A stretch of DNA of 64,000 bases from Heterohyrax brucei (Eukaryota > Chordata > Mammalia > Hyracoidea > Procaviidae), in NCBI GenBank assembly GCA_028571685.1, contig CM053144.1, forward strand, positions 102,516,171-102,580,170. Reading direction: 5' to 3'. The position numbers and the translations under genes were made by a program. Each line of letters opens with the position of its first letter. Position 1 is the stretch's first letter. Shown piece after piece: positions 1 through 11,793 of the stretch. Below the pieces are notes generated by a model. It worked only from the letters and a program-made list of their open reading frames with translations, was not told the DNA's origin and searched no databases.

Positions 1-1374
1 AGTTCAGTTCTGGGGGAATACTACTACAAAATGCCACAACACGGTAAATAACAAGATGTGATGGAAATATAAGAAAAAGGAAAGGAAAAAAAGAGACAGC
101 GAAGCTGTGGCATCATGGAAGGGTAAGCTGAAAGACCCGCCGAAGGAGCTGGGGCAAGGAGGGGGTGCCAGTGAGGGAAGACAGGAACTGTTCTTTACAC
201 AATGAGAAGACTCATATACCAGGGGAGCCCGAGGCCTTAGAGGAAATGAAAGGAGCTTAGTATGGCTAGAAAAGAGTTCAAGAGGTTAAGCAAGGAGAAA
301 CAAGATCTTCAAAGAAATCAAACACTCTGGGTGAGTTTCTTGGGGAGGAATCCCAAGAGTAGTTATGGGTTTATGTGACCAGCCAAACATTGCTACTGTT
401 TGGTGAGACAAGGAAAGACTAGAGCTTGGCAAGGTACCAAGGACCATCGAAGCAGGCTTGAGGACAGCAAAGAACTGGAGTTCTGTTCAAGGAACAAGGC
501 CAAACCTCTTTTGCACAGACAGGTCAGAACGGCTATCTATAGCTCTATAGACATAAGTCTATAGCAACATGACTGCCTCCCGGCTCCAGTGGATGGAGAC
601 CTACAGCGTGTTCAGGACTGACTCCTCACTGGAGCCAACCAGGGAAAATATAGCACAGACTGGAAGGAGACAACAGTAAGGTGCAAATCTAGAAGTGTTT
701 TCCCTCCTGGGGCCCCAGTTGAAGTTGTTTTTAAAACAATTTTTATAAAAAATTAAACAGTTTCAGGTTCCAGGTGGGGACTTCTTGGAAATTAGTTACA
801 CTTTACGAAACACAAATACACTACCTAAATAATATTTCAGAAATTCCATTATGGAAAAAAAATATGTTCTGCTAATAGATTATAGGGAATAAAATCTCCA
901 CTTGGCAATAAGCCTTAAATAAACAAACAAAAAAAGGTGCACACAAAAGCAAAGAATAATTTCAGGCCTCACTTCTTCGTGATGAAAGAGGAGATTTTTC
1001 ACTGCTTCCATTGCACATTCATTAATTAGAAACACATTAGTAGCTAAGAATTGAAGTGAGCTTATTATTAGACAGTGTAAGCCCCATAGCATGAATTTAA
1101 GCTACAAAAATAAAAACATGTCTCTGTAAACATTCATTCAGCATTAATCTCAAGTTCTACAAACCAGTAACACCACGTGGAACTTTTTATGTAAGCCAAG
1201 AAAAAACAGGAAAATCATAGGATTCACCTCTTCTCCAAACAAAAATGAAAAAGTGAACTGAGTGTCAGATGGTGTTCTCTTTTGTATACATATGCTCAGT
1301 GGTTTTCAAATGTTTATCTGTGAACAAATATTTGATGCCGACCTTAATGAAGATTTAACAAAAAGATGTCATTG
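1..1374. other. no recognised feature (3' flank of the candidate gene)
   Basis: No exon-like segment, RNA gene or assignable repeat was seen. It contains ordinary AT-rich sequence with short purine tracts near 80-310. Confidence 0.4.
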
Positions 1375-1530
1375 CATTAGTAAAACATTGCATCTCGCTG
1401 TATTCTCACAATGACTTCAGGAGGTAAGTATTATTTAAATCTTAGAGAGTATAAGTAAATTGCAAAAGATGACAGAGTTAGAATTCACAACTGGATCTTA
1501 TAATTCCAAATACACTATGCTCTTTCATAC
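1375..1530 (-). repeat. MIR-like SINE remnant
   Basis: The segment around tcacaatgacttcaggaggt resembles the MIR core read on the minus strand (mean-population count style: 'aaccctgtgaggtagg'). It is highly decayed. Confidence 0.35.
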
Positions 1531-1970
1531 AACACATTGACATTATTCTTTTGTCTTTTAAATGTGTAGGGGCTTTGATTTCAAAGAGCCGTTTTCCTTC
1601 TTTTTAAAAATTTCATCTTTAGTCTTTTTTCCTTTTCTTTATGATGCTTCAAATGAAGCTTTAAACAGCAAATTATTTTCCCATCTAACAATTAATACAT
1701 ATATTACTCTCTGACACTGGTTGACAACCTTACGATGTGCCTACATTCTCCTCTTCTTGACCTTGCCATTCACCCAGCTTTCCCCTCCTGCTTCTCCTGA
1801 CCCTGGGATGGTGAGCCCACTTAGTATCCCATACACGGCTGTCCTATGTGTATTATTGTTTTTTTATGTATGTGCCTGATCTTAGCTGAAATTTGAGCCT
1901 CAAGGGTGACTTCAGTACTGGTTTATTTATATCTAAGCTAAAACATAGAAGACAAAAATCTCTTCTTTCA

Positions 1971-2507
1971 TGTTTGAGTCATCTGGTACTACTCTAACAT
2001 AAATACCACAAAGTGGATGGCTTTAACAAAGGAAAGTTTATTCTTACACAGTACAGTAGGCTACAAGTCTGAATTCAGGATGCCTGCTCCAGGGGAAATG
2101 CTTTCCCTCTCTATTGGCTCTGGAAGAAGATTCTTGTGTTGTATCAGTCTTTGGTCAGGGAGCATCCTGGCACAGGAACCTCAAGTCTAAAGACATGCTC
2201 TACTCTTGATGCTACTTTCTTCATGGTAGGAGATTTTCCATTCTCTGCTTGTTTCCCTTCCCATTTATCTCTTGTAGGATAAAAAATGGTGCAAGCTACC
2301 CTCCAGGGAAACTCCCTTAGCAAGGGTATTGCAGTCTCACCCTAATTCTCTTTTAACACAATCATCCTATCTATTAGCCACGGGCAGAGATTAGGATTTA
2401 TAGCACAGTAAAATTACAAAATGGAAAGCAGTCACAAAATATTGGCAGTGATGGTCCAGTCAAATGGCTACACACATTTTTGGGGGGACACAGTTCAATC
2501 CATGACA
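1971..2507 (-). repeat. MaLR-type solo LTR with perfect target duplication
   Basis: It starts TGTTTGAGTCATC and ends CCATGACA, and carries the landmarks shared by the other MaLR LTRs in the window (gtggatggctttaac, caagtctgaattcaggatg, cacagttcaatccatgaca). It is bracketed by TTTCA at 1966-1970 and 2508-2512, a 5-base duplication typical of ERVL-MaLR insertion. Solo LTR, read on the minus strand. Confidence 0.8.
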
Positions 2508-2544
2508 TTTCAGCAGGGCATTAGTGGGCTTACTTAACTCTCAA

Positions 2545-2770
2545 ATAAACATGTATTTGGCTCCAGTTAGGTGAGTGGTCCTGTGCAGAGACAGTTGACA
2601 CAAGACCTGCCCCCGTGGTGTGCACATGCATCCTGTCAAATGTTGGGAGAATATGCTGACAGCCATGGAGAATCCCACATGATATGCTCACAAAAGCTGG
2701 CACTGAAGTAATAAAGAGAAACGAACTCAAGAAACACTGCTGGATGGCCCTTCCCAACAGCAAGGATCTG
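2545..2770 (-). repeat. unnamed interspersed repeat, copy A
   Basis: Its reverse complement aligns by eye with 3460-3640. Shared landmarks are catattctccc, atttgacaggatg and tgtgcacac, in the same order and spacing. The family is not recognised. The two copies face each other about 0.7 kb apart. Confidence 0.5.
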
Positions 2771-3169
2771 AGGACACTGCATTGAATTAGCTCACCAGAA
2801 TGGAAAGTTCTTGGACTACTGTATGTGAAAAAGATGCTAGAAGAATCTTAGCTGGAACTATGAATCAAAAACGAACAGATCATTCAGTCAGGTCATGCTG
2901 TCAAGCTAAAGAGCTATGGCGAGGCCAGTTGGACATACAAGAGCAAAAAAGATGAGAGAAATGTGGCCTCTAGAGGAATTCCATGAGACCAAAGATACAA
3001 TCACACCTTCAGGGTTTAGGCCATCTGTACCACTGCCTAGAGCAGGGTGGCTTGGGAGGGAGCAGTCAAAGGTAACTGGCTAAATTCCTAGTTTATTCCT
3101 AGTAACATGAAAGGAGACTCCTTATACGAAAAAGCTAGAGCTTTAGAGCCAAGAGACCTAGAATGCTAC

Positions 3170-3300
3170 TGCACAACGGCTCCCTTGGTGAGTCACTTAA
3201 ATTTGTGAACCTCAGTTTCCTTGTCTTTCTAAGAAATATGATGAGGATTAAGATGGTTAGCAGATGTGAGGATGTCTCGTAATACAAATCACCACTTTTA
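3170..3300 (+). repeat. MIR SINE fragment
   Basis: Contains the MIR core landmarks gtgagtcacttaaatttgtg and cctcagtttccttgtc, followed by an alternating purine tail. Ancient and diverged. Confidence 0.6.
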
Positions 3301-3459
3301 TGGAAGGTTGTGAGTATAAACATGGACAGTGCAGGGATGGGTGAAACAACCCAAGCCTGCCAAGAAAAAAGCCTAGAATACGCATGTCATAGAAAAGGAT
3401 ATTGGGAGAAAAACTGACTCAATTTGGTTTCTTCGGATCTGACCTGTTGGGAACAGCAT

Positions 3460-3640
3460 CTAGCAGTGTTGCTTTAAATAATTTCTCTTAACTACTTCAT
3501 GCAAACCTTTTGTGAGTACATCTTGTGGCAGTATCTCTGGGTCTCAACATATTCTCCTAAAATTTGACAGGATGTGTGTGCACACTGCAGGGCCTGCGTT
3601 AACAGTGACCTCAGGAATTCCTATCAGTGGTAAAGAGGAA
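3460..3640 (+). repeat. unnamed interspersed repeat, copy B
   Basis: Plus-strand partner of the copy at 2545-2770. Translations of the two copies also match in short blocks (CQHILPTFDRM versus SQHILLKFDRM), showing they are related sequences and not proof of coding. Confidence 0.5.
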
Positions 3641-3711
3641 AGAAAAAGAGACTATATCCCTGAGAAACAGGCAAGTTGGGCAAGGGGAAGCAGCTTTGGG
3701 TGGGTGGGTGG

Positions 3712-4225
3712 GCTGAGTGAAAGTTTACAGCTCAAGTTAGTTTCTCATATAAAACTTTCTATGCTCTGTCTATAATGAGACAGCACACCCCTCCTTTCCA
3801 CCCTGGAGTTCTCATGTCAGTGCACCCAGCTCCTGTCCCTTTGTGCCTTTTCATCTTGCCCCTAGACAGAATCAGCCCACACAGTCTCATGTATCTACTT
3901 GCACTAAGCAGCACACTCTTCACAAGTATCGTTTTATGGCTTATAAAACCAAACCAAACCAAACTCACTGCCACTAGGTAGATCCCAACTCTACAGCCCA
4001 GTCTAATCTTTGTCAGGAGAGTTGGCTTTGGAAACAGTTTTAGCTCTCGGTTAACACACAATCCAGGGGCCATGTCTTCTGAGGTTCCTCTGCCCTCAGT
4101 GAGACCATTAAGTCTGTTCTTTTCACTAGACTTCGAGCTCTGCACTCCCGCTTTCTCCTGCTCCGTGTGGTCCTCTCTGCTGTGTTCCCATCAGGGCAAT
4201 CACTGGTGGTATCCAGACATAAGAG
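3712..4225 (-). mobile_element. L1 3' UTR fragment, interrupted by a SINE piece
   Basis: The reverse complement matches the L1 3' UTR type seen at 51,963-52,688. Landmarks are ggggacaggagctggtg-like and agactgtgtgggc motifs, plus agaccattaagtctg and gaggttcctctgccctc on the plus strand. An AfroSINE tail fragment sits near 3946-4000. 5'-truncated and non-coding. Confidence 0.65.
3946..4000 (-). mobile_element. AfroSINE 3'-end fragment
   Basis: The plus strand reads aaaccaaaccaaaccaaact followed by cactgccactaggtagatc, the reverse of the SINE tail. It lies inside the L1 3' UTR. Confidence 0.55.
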
Positions 4226-4700
4226 GGGAGCAAGTTTTGATGGAAGACAATGAGTTAGGATTAAACAAGTTAAATTTTAGTTTCCAAGCGAAAGTATCAA
4301 TGGACAATTTTAAATGTCTGACACAAACTCAGACGGGAGTTTGAGGCCAGAGGTACAGAACCGGAAGCTATCTGCTGCCCCCTGATAGGTGAAGACACAA
4401 ACACCGATGAAGGCTAGAGGTAGAAAAGAGAGAGGAGAAAAAGGTGCCCACACCTCTGTGGTTGATCTCTGTCAATAGTGCTCCCTCTCCTTGTAGCTTG
4501 CCGGTGAGCCACAGAGCAAAGCCACTGGACATCCATCACCTCCAAGTGCTGCCTTTTCATCTTCCTCCTCCAATTTAAAGCTGAGGCAATTAATCAAATG
4601 AGACAAAAACTTTCAGAGATTTCCTCTTCTTCTGTACCAAGCATCTCTCCTCTCCAAGCACAACTCCAAAGTCTCCACTGAATAGCTTAACAAGCCCGTG
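4226..4700. other. no recognised feature; downstream of the candidate gene
   Basis: Nothing repeat-like or exon-like is seen. Under the gene model this is the sequence just past the poly(A) site. Confidence 0.35.
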
Positions 4701-4707
4701 TGGAGCT

Positions 4708-4713
4708 TTTATT
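4708..4713 (-). promoter_or_regulatory. candidate polyadenylation signal of the minus-strand gene
   Basis: AATAAA in the context agctAATAAAagct, about 25 bases after the proposed stop codon. Cleavage would fall near 4,680-4,695. A shorter-than-usual 3' UTR is unusual but not rare. Alternatively this is a chance hexamer in AT-rich DNA. Confidence 0.4.
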
Positions 4714-4738
4714 AGCTGTCATCTTCACCAAATGCCTG

Positions 4739-4983
4739 TCAATGAAGGTCTTGTAATGTGTAATTTCCAACAAGCTGGGCACACAAAGCAGTTACTGAAA
4801 TAGGGCCTGAGGACATGACAGCTTGTGATAACTGCTCCAGCGTGAGTACAGTGAACACTTCAAGGTTCCATTCAAGATTCTTTTTTCTTTTCTTCATTCT
4901 TGGACCACTAGCCTCTTCAGTTTCTCTTTTGTCAGAGTCAACAATACCTCTGTTCTCTCCAGCCCAGCTGCATCTCAGGTTTT
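4739..4983 (-). CDS. candidate terminal coding exon of an unidentified gene
   Basis: 245 coding bases ending in TGA at 4739-4741. The reading begins ENLRCSWAGENRGIVDSDKR, has a basic patch GPRMKKRKKN (possible nuclear localisation signal), and ends with a helical tail VTALCAQLVGNYTLQDLH. The acceptor tgtatccatgacag|AA is moderate. It accepts the single base left by the 11.7 kb exon to complete a Glu codon. AATAAA on the minus strand (4708-4713) begins about 25 bases after the stop, implying a very short 3' UTR. The product is not recognised. Confidence 0.5.
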
Positions 4984-5491
4984 CTGTCATGGATACATTC
5001 ATCCCCACAGTCCTTCACATTTCAAGAACAAGGGATATAAAAAACAGACTACTCAGAGAAGTTAAAATTTTCTTTCATTACAATGTTTGTTACTTATAAC
5101 TTTGATAACCCATAGTCTTTCTTTCAGCTAACAAGGTTTTAGAGTTTTTGTTTGGTTTGGTTGTTTGAGTCCCTGCCCTGAGCAACACACAGAAGCCTGC
5201 CATGTGTTTCATTCCAGGAGGTCACAGGCTTACTTCTACCACAAGCCTGTCTTGAGGTCAGTCTGCCCTGTGGATTCTCAGTGAAAAAGGACACATAAAC
5301 AGGGACGCATAAAGCACGCCTATGAAGGACTAGAATCAAGTAGCTATCTTTCCTTTCACCCAACCAGGTATCAACAAGGATGCTTTAGTTCAGTGTATGT
5401 CCATGAGTGTGCACTTGGGAAATAACACCCCAACCTTCACAAACGAACACCACATCCCCACTGACCCCCAAGGACACCCCATCTATAAGAC

Positions 5492-5624
5492 CTACCACTA
5501 CCAGCTGCTATGGAGTCAACTCTGACTCTCGGCAACCCCATGTGCTGCAGAGCAGAACTGTGCTCCCTACGGTTGTCAGTGGCTGATTTTTGGGGAGTAG
5601 ATCACCAGGCTTTTCACACTGCCT
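5492..5624 (-). mobile_element. AfroSINE variant
   Basis: The plus strand reads ccagctgctatggagtcaac, then gaactgtgctccctacggtt and gaagtagatcaccaggc-like sequence. This is the second AfroSINE subtype (compare 22,416-22,690). It abuts the RTE copy that follows. Confidence 0.6.
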
Positions 5625-7372
5625 TATCCTGCGCTGTTCTCACAGCGGTTGCTATGTTTGAGCCCGCTGTTACAGCCCTCGGGTCAATCCATCTCCTCTA
5701 GGGTCTCCTTCTTTTCTACCACTTCATCATATAACATCCACTTCTTCATATAATCCAGCTCCTTAGATTATTTGCTCAGCAAATAAATTTAAGTATGGGA
5801 AAAGGATACACTCCTGATGCACACCTGTTCTGATTTTAAGCTACACAGTATCCCCTTGTTCTCTCAAATGGCTGTCTCTTGATCTATGTATAGGTTCTAC
5901 ATCAGCACAATTAAGTTTTCTGGAATTCTCATTCTTCACAATGTTTTATATCCATAATATGTTATGATCCACACAGTTGAATGCTGTTGCACAGTCAATA
6001 AAACACACATAAACATCTTTCTGTTATTCTTCACTTTCAGAAAAGATCCAGCTCACAAAAGCAGGGATATCCCTTGTTCCACATCCTCTCCTGAATCCAG
6101 CCTGGATTTCTGGCTGTTCTTGTGACAGCATTGCTGCATAGGTTTTGGAGCTAGCTCCAGCAAAAACTTGCCGGGGGTATTAATGATACTGCCTGATAAT
6201 TTCCACATTTGGTTGGATCATCTTTGTTTGAAATGGGCACAAATGTGGATATCTTTCATTCAGCTGGCCAGGCAACTACCTTCCAAATTTCGTGGCATAG
6301 ACAAGTGAGTGCTTCCGTCACTGCCTCTGCTTGCTGAAACATCTCAGTTGGTATTCTACCAGTTCCTGGGGCCTTGCTTCTCGTCAATGCCTTCAGTGCC
6401 GCCTGGACTTCTTCCTGTAATACCATCAGCTCTAAATCATACGCTGCCTTGTGAAATGATTAAACGCTGACCAATTCTGTTTGGAACAGTGACTATTATT
6501 CCTTCCATCGTCTTTTGATGTTTTCTGCATCATTTAATATTTTGACACAGAATCTATCAATATTACAACCCAAGCCTTCAAATTTGTCTTCAGTTCTTTC
6601 AGCTTGAAAAAGGTTGAGTATATACTTCCCTTTGGTATTCTAACTCCAGGTCTCTGCATATTTCATTAAAATGTTTTATCTTCTCAAGCTGCATTTTGAG
6701 ACCTTCTTTTCAGCATTTTTACGTAATCATTTCCTCCGTTTCCTTGAGCTATTCCACACTCAAGAGCAAGTTTCAGAGTCTCTTCTGAGACCCATATTGA
6801 GTTTTTTTTCTTTCCTGTATTTTAAATGACCTTTTGCTTTCTTCACATGTGATGTCCTTGATGTCATTCTACAGCTCACCTGGTCTTTGCTCAGTGTGTC
6901 ACGTTTGTTCTTGAGATTGCCTCTCAATGTAGGTGGGATTTACTCAAAGTCATACTTTGGCTCTGGTGGATTTGTTTTCATTTTATTCAGCTTCAACTTC
7001 ATGTGTGCACGTAACTGATGGTCTGCTCTGCAATCAGCCCCCAATTTTGTGCTGACTATATCAAGCTTCTCCATCTTCTCTTCACACACACATAGTCAGT
7101 TTGATTCCTGTGTTTTTTATCCAGTGAGGACCAACTGTACAGTCACACTTGTGTTAGTGAGAAAAGGTATTTGCAATGAATAAGTCATATCTCTTCTGAA
7201 ATTCTAACACCAAGGCCGTATTTTCCAACTACTGATTCCTTTTCTTTATTTCCAACTTTCATATTCCAATCATCAGTCATTATCAATACATCTTAGTTAT
7301 ACGTTCGGTCAATTTTAGACTGCAGGACTTGGTAGAAATATTCTATTTCTTCATCTTTGGCATTAGTACCAA
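5625..7372 (-). mobile_element. RTE (BovB-like) LINE, decayed, endonuclease to 3' end
   Basis: Read on the minus strand this runs from within the endonuclease region (about 7372), through the linker (7,000-6,700) and the reverse transcriptase region, to the 3' segment near 5,640 (gttgctatgtttgagccc). Landmarks include ccacacagttgaatgctgtt, tggccaggcaactaccttcc and ccagttcctggggccttgc. Many stops and indels; no open frame remains. The 5' end is truncated. Confidence 0.75.
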
Positions 7373-8154
7373 ATTACCAGAGCATGAGATACTCCGGGTA
7401 AATTCCCCTCATACTAGAAAGAGGCCATGGAGCACCATGTGAAGTGTGATTTTTATTTTAATTGACTCAGAGCCCTTTTCTACTTTTCAAACATTGTATC
7501 ATTATCCAAGCACATTTAGTAATTTCCTGTGCATAGAGCTGTGCTCAGCATTTCACAGAGCTAATTAAACAGACATTGTGCCTAACCTCTGGGCATTTAT
7601 GATTTAAGGAAGTGGATAATTTATGATTTAAGGAAGGGACAGAAGAGCTAACTCAGGACATAAAAGAAACCGAATGAGGACCACACTACTGTGTAGGTAA
7701 AATGCAACAGTAAGTGTTACTTGGTCTCCACTGACAGCAACAGGACCACCTGGCCTGCCTAGGGATTCCAACACTGAACTGAGCTCAGTAAAGTTCCCCA
7801 GAAGAGGAAGACACCCTTTAAGGTGGACCCTACCCTAGGTCCATCTGTAGGCCCCTTCCTTAGCAGTCTACCTCAGCCTATGTTCTGTATATCTTTGCTT
7901 GCTCAGCTTCAGTCTTCTCCAGGATTTAAATTTAGGATACATTCTATCTTTCCTAGGGTTCTTGCCTAGAATCATCCCCCAAAATGCACCCATTTCAGAC
8001 ATGCCATAGCTGAGCATGGTAACTAGTCAGCCGAAGAGCTGGAGTCAGCAGCACAGCCACGTAACATCACGGGGCCTGAGGTCTGCGGGGAACCAAGGAC
8101 TGCAAGCTGACAAAGCGGGTCTGAATGACTTCACAAAGGGCAAAGTACAAGGAC
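7373..8154. other. intronic sequence, no firm feature
   Basis: A short direct repeat (atttatgatttaaggaag, near 7,597 and 7,618) and a possible L2 remnant at 7,530-7,600 are the only structures noticed. Confidence 0.3.
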
Positions 8155-8677
8155 GGCCAGTTAAGTTCACAAATTCATCCTAGAAACAGTGCTACGTACC
8201 TTACTGCTGAATATCACTATGGTCACTTTGAAGTGTTCCCTTTGGGAAGCTATGCACCAATGCCAGTGCCTAGTCTACCCTTCAAACCAGTTTTGAAACT
8301 CTTTTTCTGCAATGGCCATCAGAGCTGTCATCCTATTATCCTTGATGTCCTGAACGTCATCCAAATGTCTTCAATATTTCCTTTGCCTTCTGGTAGAGAA
8401 AAACATCATTGGGGGCCACATCAGGTGAGTAGGGAGGGTGTTCCAATATAGTTATTCGATTACTGGCTAAAAACTCCCTCACAGACAACTATACAATTAA
8501 GTGTGCAAACTTGCCCCCTTGCGGCCAAGCACAATGGCCACTGCAGAAAGACTTTCAAAACTGCTCTGAGCGGTGGACTAGTTGCTGGTGTCTGTGGACC
8601 GAAGTTGACTGTAGTGATATTCAACAGTGAGGTATGTAGCTCTTAGAATAATTAAGTCTGTGGACTTAATTGTCAGG
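8155..8677 (-). mobile_element. palindromic Tc1/mariner derivative, copy 1
   Basis: The ends are inverted repeats of roughly 170 bases: ttaagttcacaaattcatcc at the left is mirrored by the right end. The middle carries a minus-strand remnant of the mariner transposase C-terminus with the motif HPPYSPDVAPNDVFLYQK, which includes the last catalytic Asp of the D,D34D set. There are no N-terminal transposase parts. Both ends look like the 3' end of the parent element, one inverted. Non-autonomous. Confidence 0.7.
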
Positions 8678-8879
8678 CCTCATAGCTTAGGAAAAAGAAT
8701 GCATTAGACGTGGAACCTGGCAAAGAGTTTTAAATCAGAGGGTAAATTTCTTGATACCAAGTTATAAGAAAGCTGAGCTCACTTTTTATTAACAGTGGTC
8801 AGTTTTGTTGGGAAGGCACTGGTTACTTGAAACTGGCAAGCAGATGGCAATACCTGCACGTGCTGATTTGACTCAGCTA

Positions 8880-9297
8880 GCAGTCCCAGTATGGTGCCAT
8901 TCCTCCCATGTGTTATGATGAATCCTGCCTCTGTGATACCAGTGACGGAGAAAGGGCTGCAGCTGTGTTAGTGAGGCGGGACTCAAGCTACAAGCTTGTG
9001 AGGTGTAGGAAGAGAAGTGATCAGAGGAAGGTGGGAAGCTCACACTACCAAGAAAGCAACACCAAGAGCAGAGCACGTCCTTTGGACCTGAGGTTCCAAG
9101 CATCTGTGCCGAGATGCTCCCCTTGAATTTGGACTTGGCCTACTGAACTGTGATAATTTCTCTTACAGTGGACTTGAAACTTATAAATGGATTTGTGGCT
9201 TACTGGACTGTAACAATTAAAGTTTCTCTTCATGAAGCCTTCCACTCATGGTATTTTCTGGTAGAGCAGTACCAAATGACTAGGATAGACTAGGACA
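8880..9297 (+). repeat. MaLR-type LTR, 5'-truncated
   Basis: Shares with the LTR at 21,909 the landmarks ggtgggaagctcac, agcacgtcctttggacctga and tggcttactggactgtaa, and ends near gagcagtaccaaatgactag. Plus orientation. Confidence 0.7.
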
Positions 9298-11139
9298 GAG
9301 TTTATTTCCATGGCTGGAAGTAAACTGGTGAGGCCAGGCAAAGATCCTTGCATCTTACATGAGATCTAAGCATCAATAGGCCATTGCAATCAAACAGCCC
9401 AACTTGGTGAGCATTCACATATAAACTGTAGAGTTGGCACAGTCCTATCAAACCCAGCATTCCCCTGCTTCTGTGCTGACGTAGGCAACATATATCTTTG
9501 GCAAGATTCGGAACCTCTCAGCAGCATTCATCCGTAAAGCTGCACATGTAACCCTGTCTTCTGAGTTATGCCACCTATCAGGTGCTGCCTCAGAGCAGAA
9601 GACAAGTCTCTGCTCTTTCTGGGACCCATACACTTCACCCACTTTTCCTACTCTACCAACCCTCTTCTGCCCTGTGCTCTCATCTGAAGCTTCTCAAAGC
9701 CCCAATTCTCTCTCTCCACTTTGCCTCCACACACACTGCACATTTCCTCAATAGGTTAGGCTTTTCAAAAATCTGAAAGGTGTAAATATTGCAGGAAATT
9801 TGGGTTTGGGGCACAGAAACATAAACCATCCCAGTGGCAAAAAGCCCAAAGAGTTCTGGTTATTTGCTTGAAATGGGGGAGGGGCAAACATAGGAAGAGT
9901 AAGTATCCTGTCTTAAGAAGCCAACTTCAAGTACAATGGGGACAAAAAGCACAGGGCTCTAACTCTGCCAAAAGCAAGACTGAGGCCCAGACACGAAACA
10001 ACATAGAAGTGATCTGGAGAATCAATCTTCAGGTATATATAAAATTTACTCTACATTTGACCTTTAGGAATATATAAATTGGGGAAAGTCTACACAATAC
10101 CTTCCTCCCTGCCTGCCCCCAAAATTTCACTCTGGGTGGTCTAGAAATGTGACCAAACTCATTTTATTTACTATGTGGCAGTTTCTAGCAATGACAATAA
10201 CAGCAGTGACAATTACAGTGAAAATACAGAATCACATGAATTAGTCAAAGGTTTACGAAAACAACTACGTACGTGTGTGTGTGTGTGGGTGGGTGTGGGT
10301 GTGTTTATATGTATTTTAGGTTTGCCTAGGAGAATTATTGAGATCCAGTTAGTCCTTGTTTTCTACCAGCCTTACTCTCCATGCCTAATTGTAACACGCA
10401 TGGACACTGACAAGAATGTGAGTGGCTGAGTGAAATCAGACACACTGAACTTCCCAAGTCCAGTCATTAATACCTTGTCAAATAAGAAGAACTCAAGAGG
10501 AAAAGCCCAGGGGTAATTATACAGTGGCCAGGTTAGGACTCAGTAAGTGACACTGACTTATTGGCCCTGAGCTTCTGACATTGCCTGTCATGATCGATTT
10601 ATAACAGAAATGACTCATCTACCCTTCTCATTCTAAGATCAACTGTGTGTCCTTTGCTCAGGGGAATCTAACTTTCTTTGGCAGACTGATGGAGTCAAAG
10701 TCTAATTAACATGATGATAAATCACATGGAAGCCACTGTCCATTACCCGATTGTCCGATACCCCATTCCACGTTCTATGTTGTCGTTTGCCTAATACCTC
10801 TGCCTCTTCCTAGGATTAATACTAGGACCAACTAGTTAACTGTAATTTAAAACACAGAACAAGACTTAAAAACACAGTTTTTAATTGTCAGTACCTCATT
10901 GCTCAATCAGAAAACACTGAAATGATGGCTATTAAAGTCCTGTTACTGACACGGACCTCTGAAGTATTCAGCATTCCTCAGTTAAAGTAATCATTCCCAC
11001 GGCTTTATGGTTATGGAATTATCAAAATACTTGTACAGCCTAAGGGGTGGGAACTAGCTATCAAAACTAAAGAACTCAGACCAGGTCTGCCCAGTAAAGA
11101 CAATTGCCAACCAAGGGGACACAAACTTTCTTCCCATGT
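9298..11139. other. intronic sequence, mostly unassigned
   Basis: Contains a GT-rich simple repeat (10,268-10,306). No exon or repeat family is recognised in the rest. Confidence 0.35.
10268..10306 (+). repeat. (GT)n-rich simple repeat
   Basis: Alternating gt with gg interruptions, about 39 bases. Confidence 0.8.
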
Positions 11140-11240
11140 CCTTGAACCGCCCCATGGCATTTCCAAGGAGCAGCTGGTAGACAGAATTGCCAACCACGTA
11201 ATTAGCAGTCTCTTTCTTAACCACTGAGCCACTACGGCTC
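11140..11240 (-). mobile_element. AfroSINE fragment
   Basis: The plus strand shows gccccatggcatttccaagg, then gagcagctggtagac and cttaaccactgagccac: the SINE body and tRNA-like head in reverse. Confidence 0.65.
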
Positions 11241-11595
11241 GAATCTTCTCTTAAAAACCTGAAAGTAGACTGGAAAAGCACTGGGCATCTTATGACAGTC
11301 TTTTCCTTTGCATAAAAACATAATTTTTCAAAAAAAGAAAATACTTTAATCTGTCCACTCCCTTTCTTGTGCCTCAACATCTCCAAGAACCCAGACATCT
11401 GGGGTGAGGGTGATAAGGAGCAAAAGTAAAGGAGACACACATGAGTGTCACTCTGGCGATGCAGACAGCTTACAGGCGGAGATTTTGAAATAAAACTCTG
11501 CAAAAGAGCCCTCTAAGAGTTGTGTTAGTTCAGTGCTTACAACCAGAATACGGAGCACCAAATGGGATTGTCCAGGCAAGATAAAAGAAACTTAC

Positions 11596-11793
11596 CCGAA
11601 ACAGCTTGGTTTATAATCACTGGGTCACTGTTGTCACAGCCACTGTCCTCACTGCTGCCTCCGTCATGTGACCAGAAAGCACAACCCCAGCAGATCAAGG
11701 CACACATACGGAGGCATACTTTCAACCTCTCAGCTGAGGGTGATGAGGCTTCTGCCCTCGGAGGTAGAGATAGCAACTGTATTTCTAATGGAC
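11596..11793 (-). CDS. candidate internal exon 9 of an unidentified gene
   Basis: A 198-base segment, phase 1 to 1. It opens PLEIQLLSLPPRAEASSPSA, runs through a cysteine-rich stretch (LKVCLRMCALICWGCAFW), and ends in an acidic/polar stretch (GGSSEDSGCDNSDPVIINQ). The acceptor tcattcttgcctcaag|GT has a long pyrimidine tract, and the donor CGG|gtaagt is ideal. This is the longest internal exon of the set, and it does not overlap a recognised repeat. No domain is recognised. Confidence 0.55.

Noticed and set aside
5229-5275. Donor-flanked minus-strand segment as an alternative 3' exon
   Set aside because: An in-frame TAG lies at its end, and the terminal exon at 4.7-5.0 kb with AATAAA is a better continuation.
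8125-8451. Plus-strand open frame of 108 codons
   Set aside because: It is the antisense of the mariner transposase remnant.
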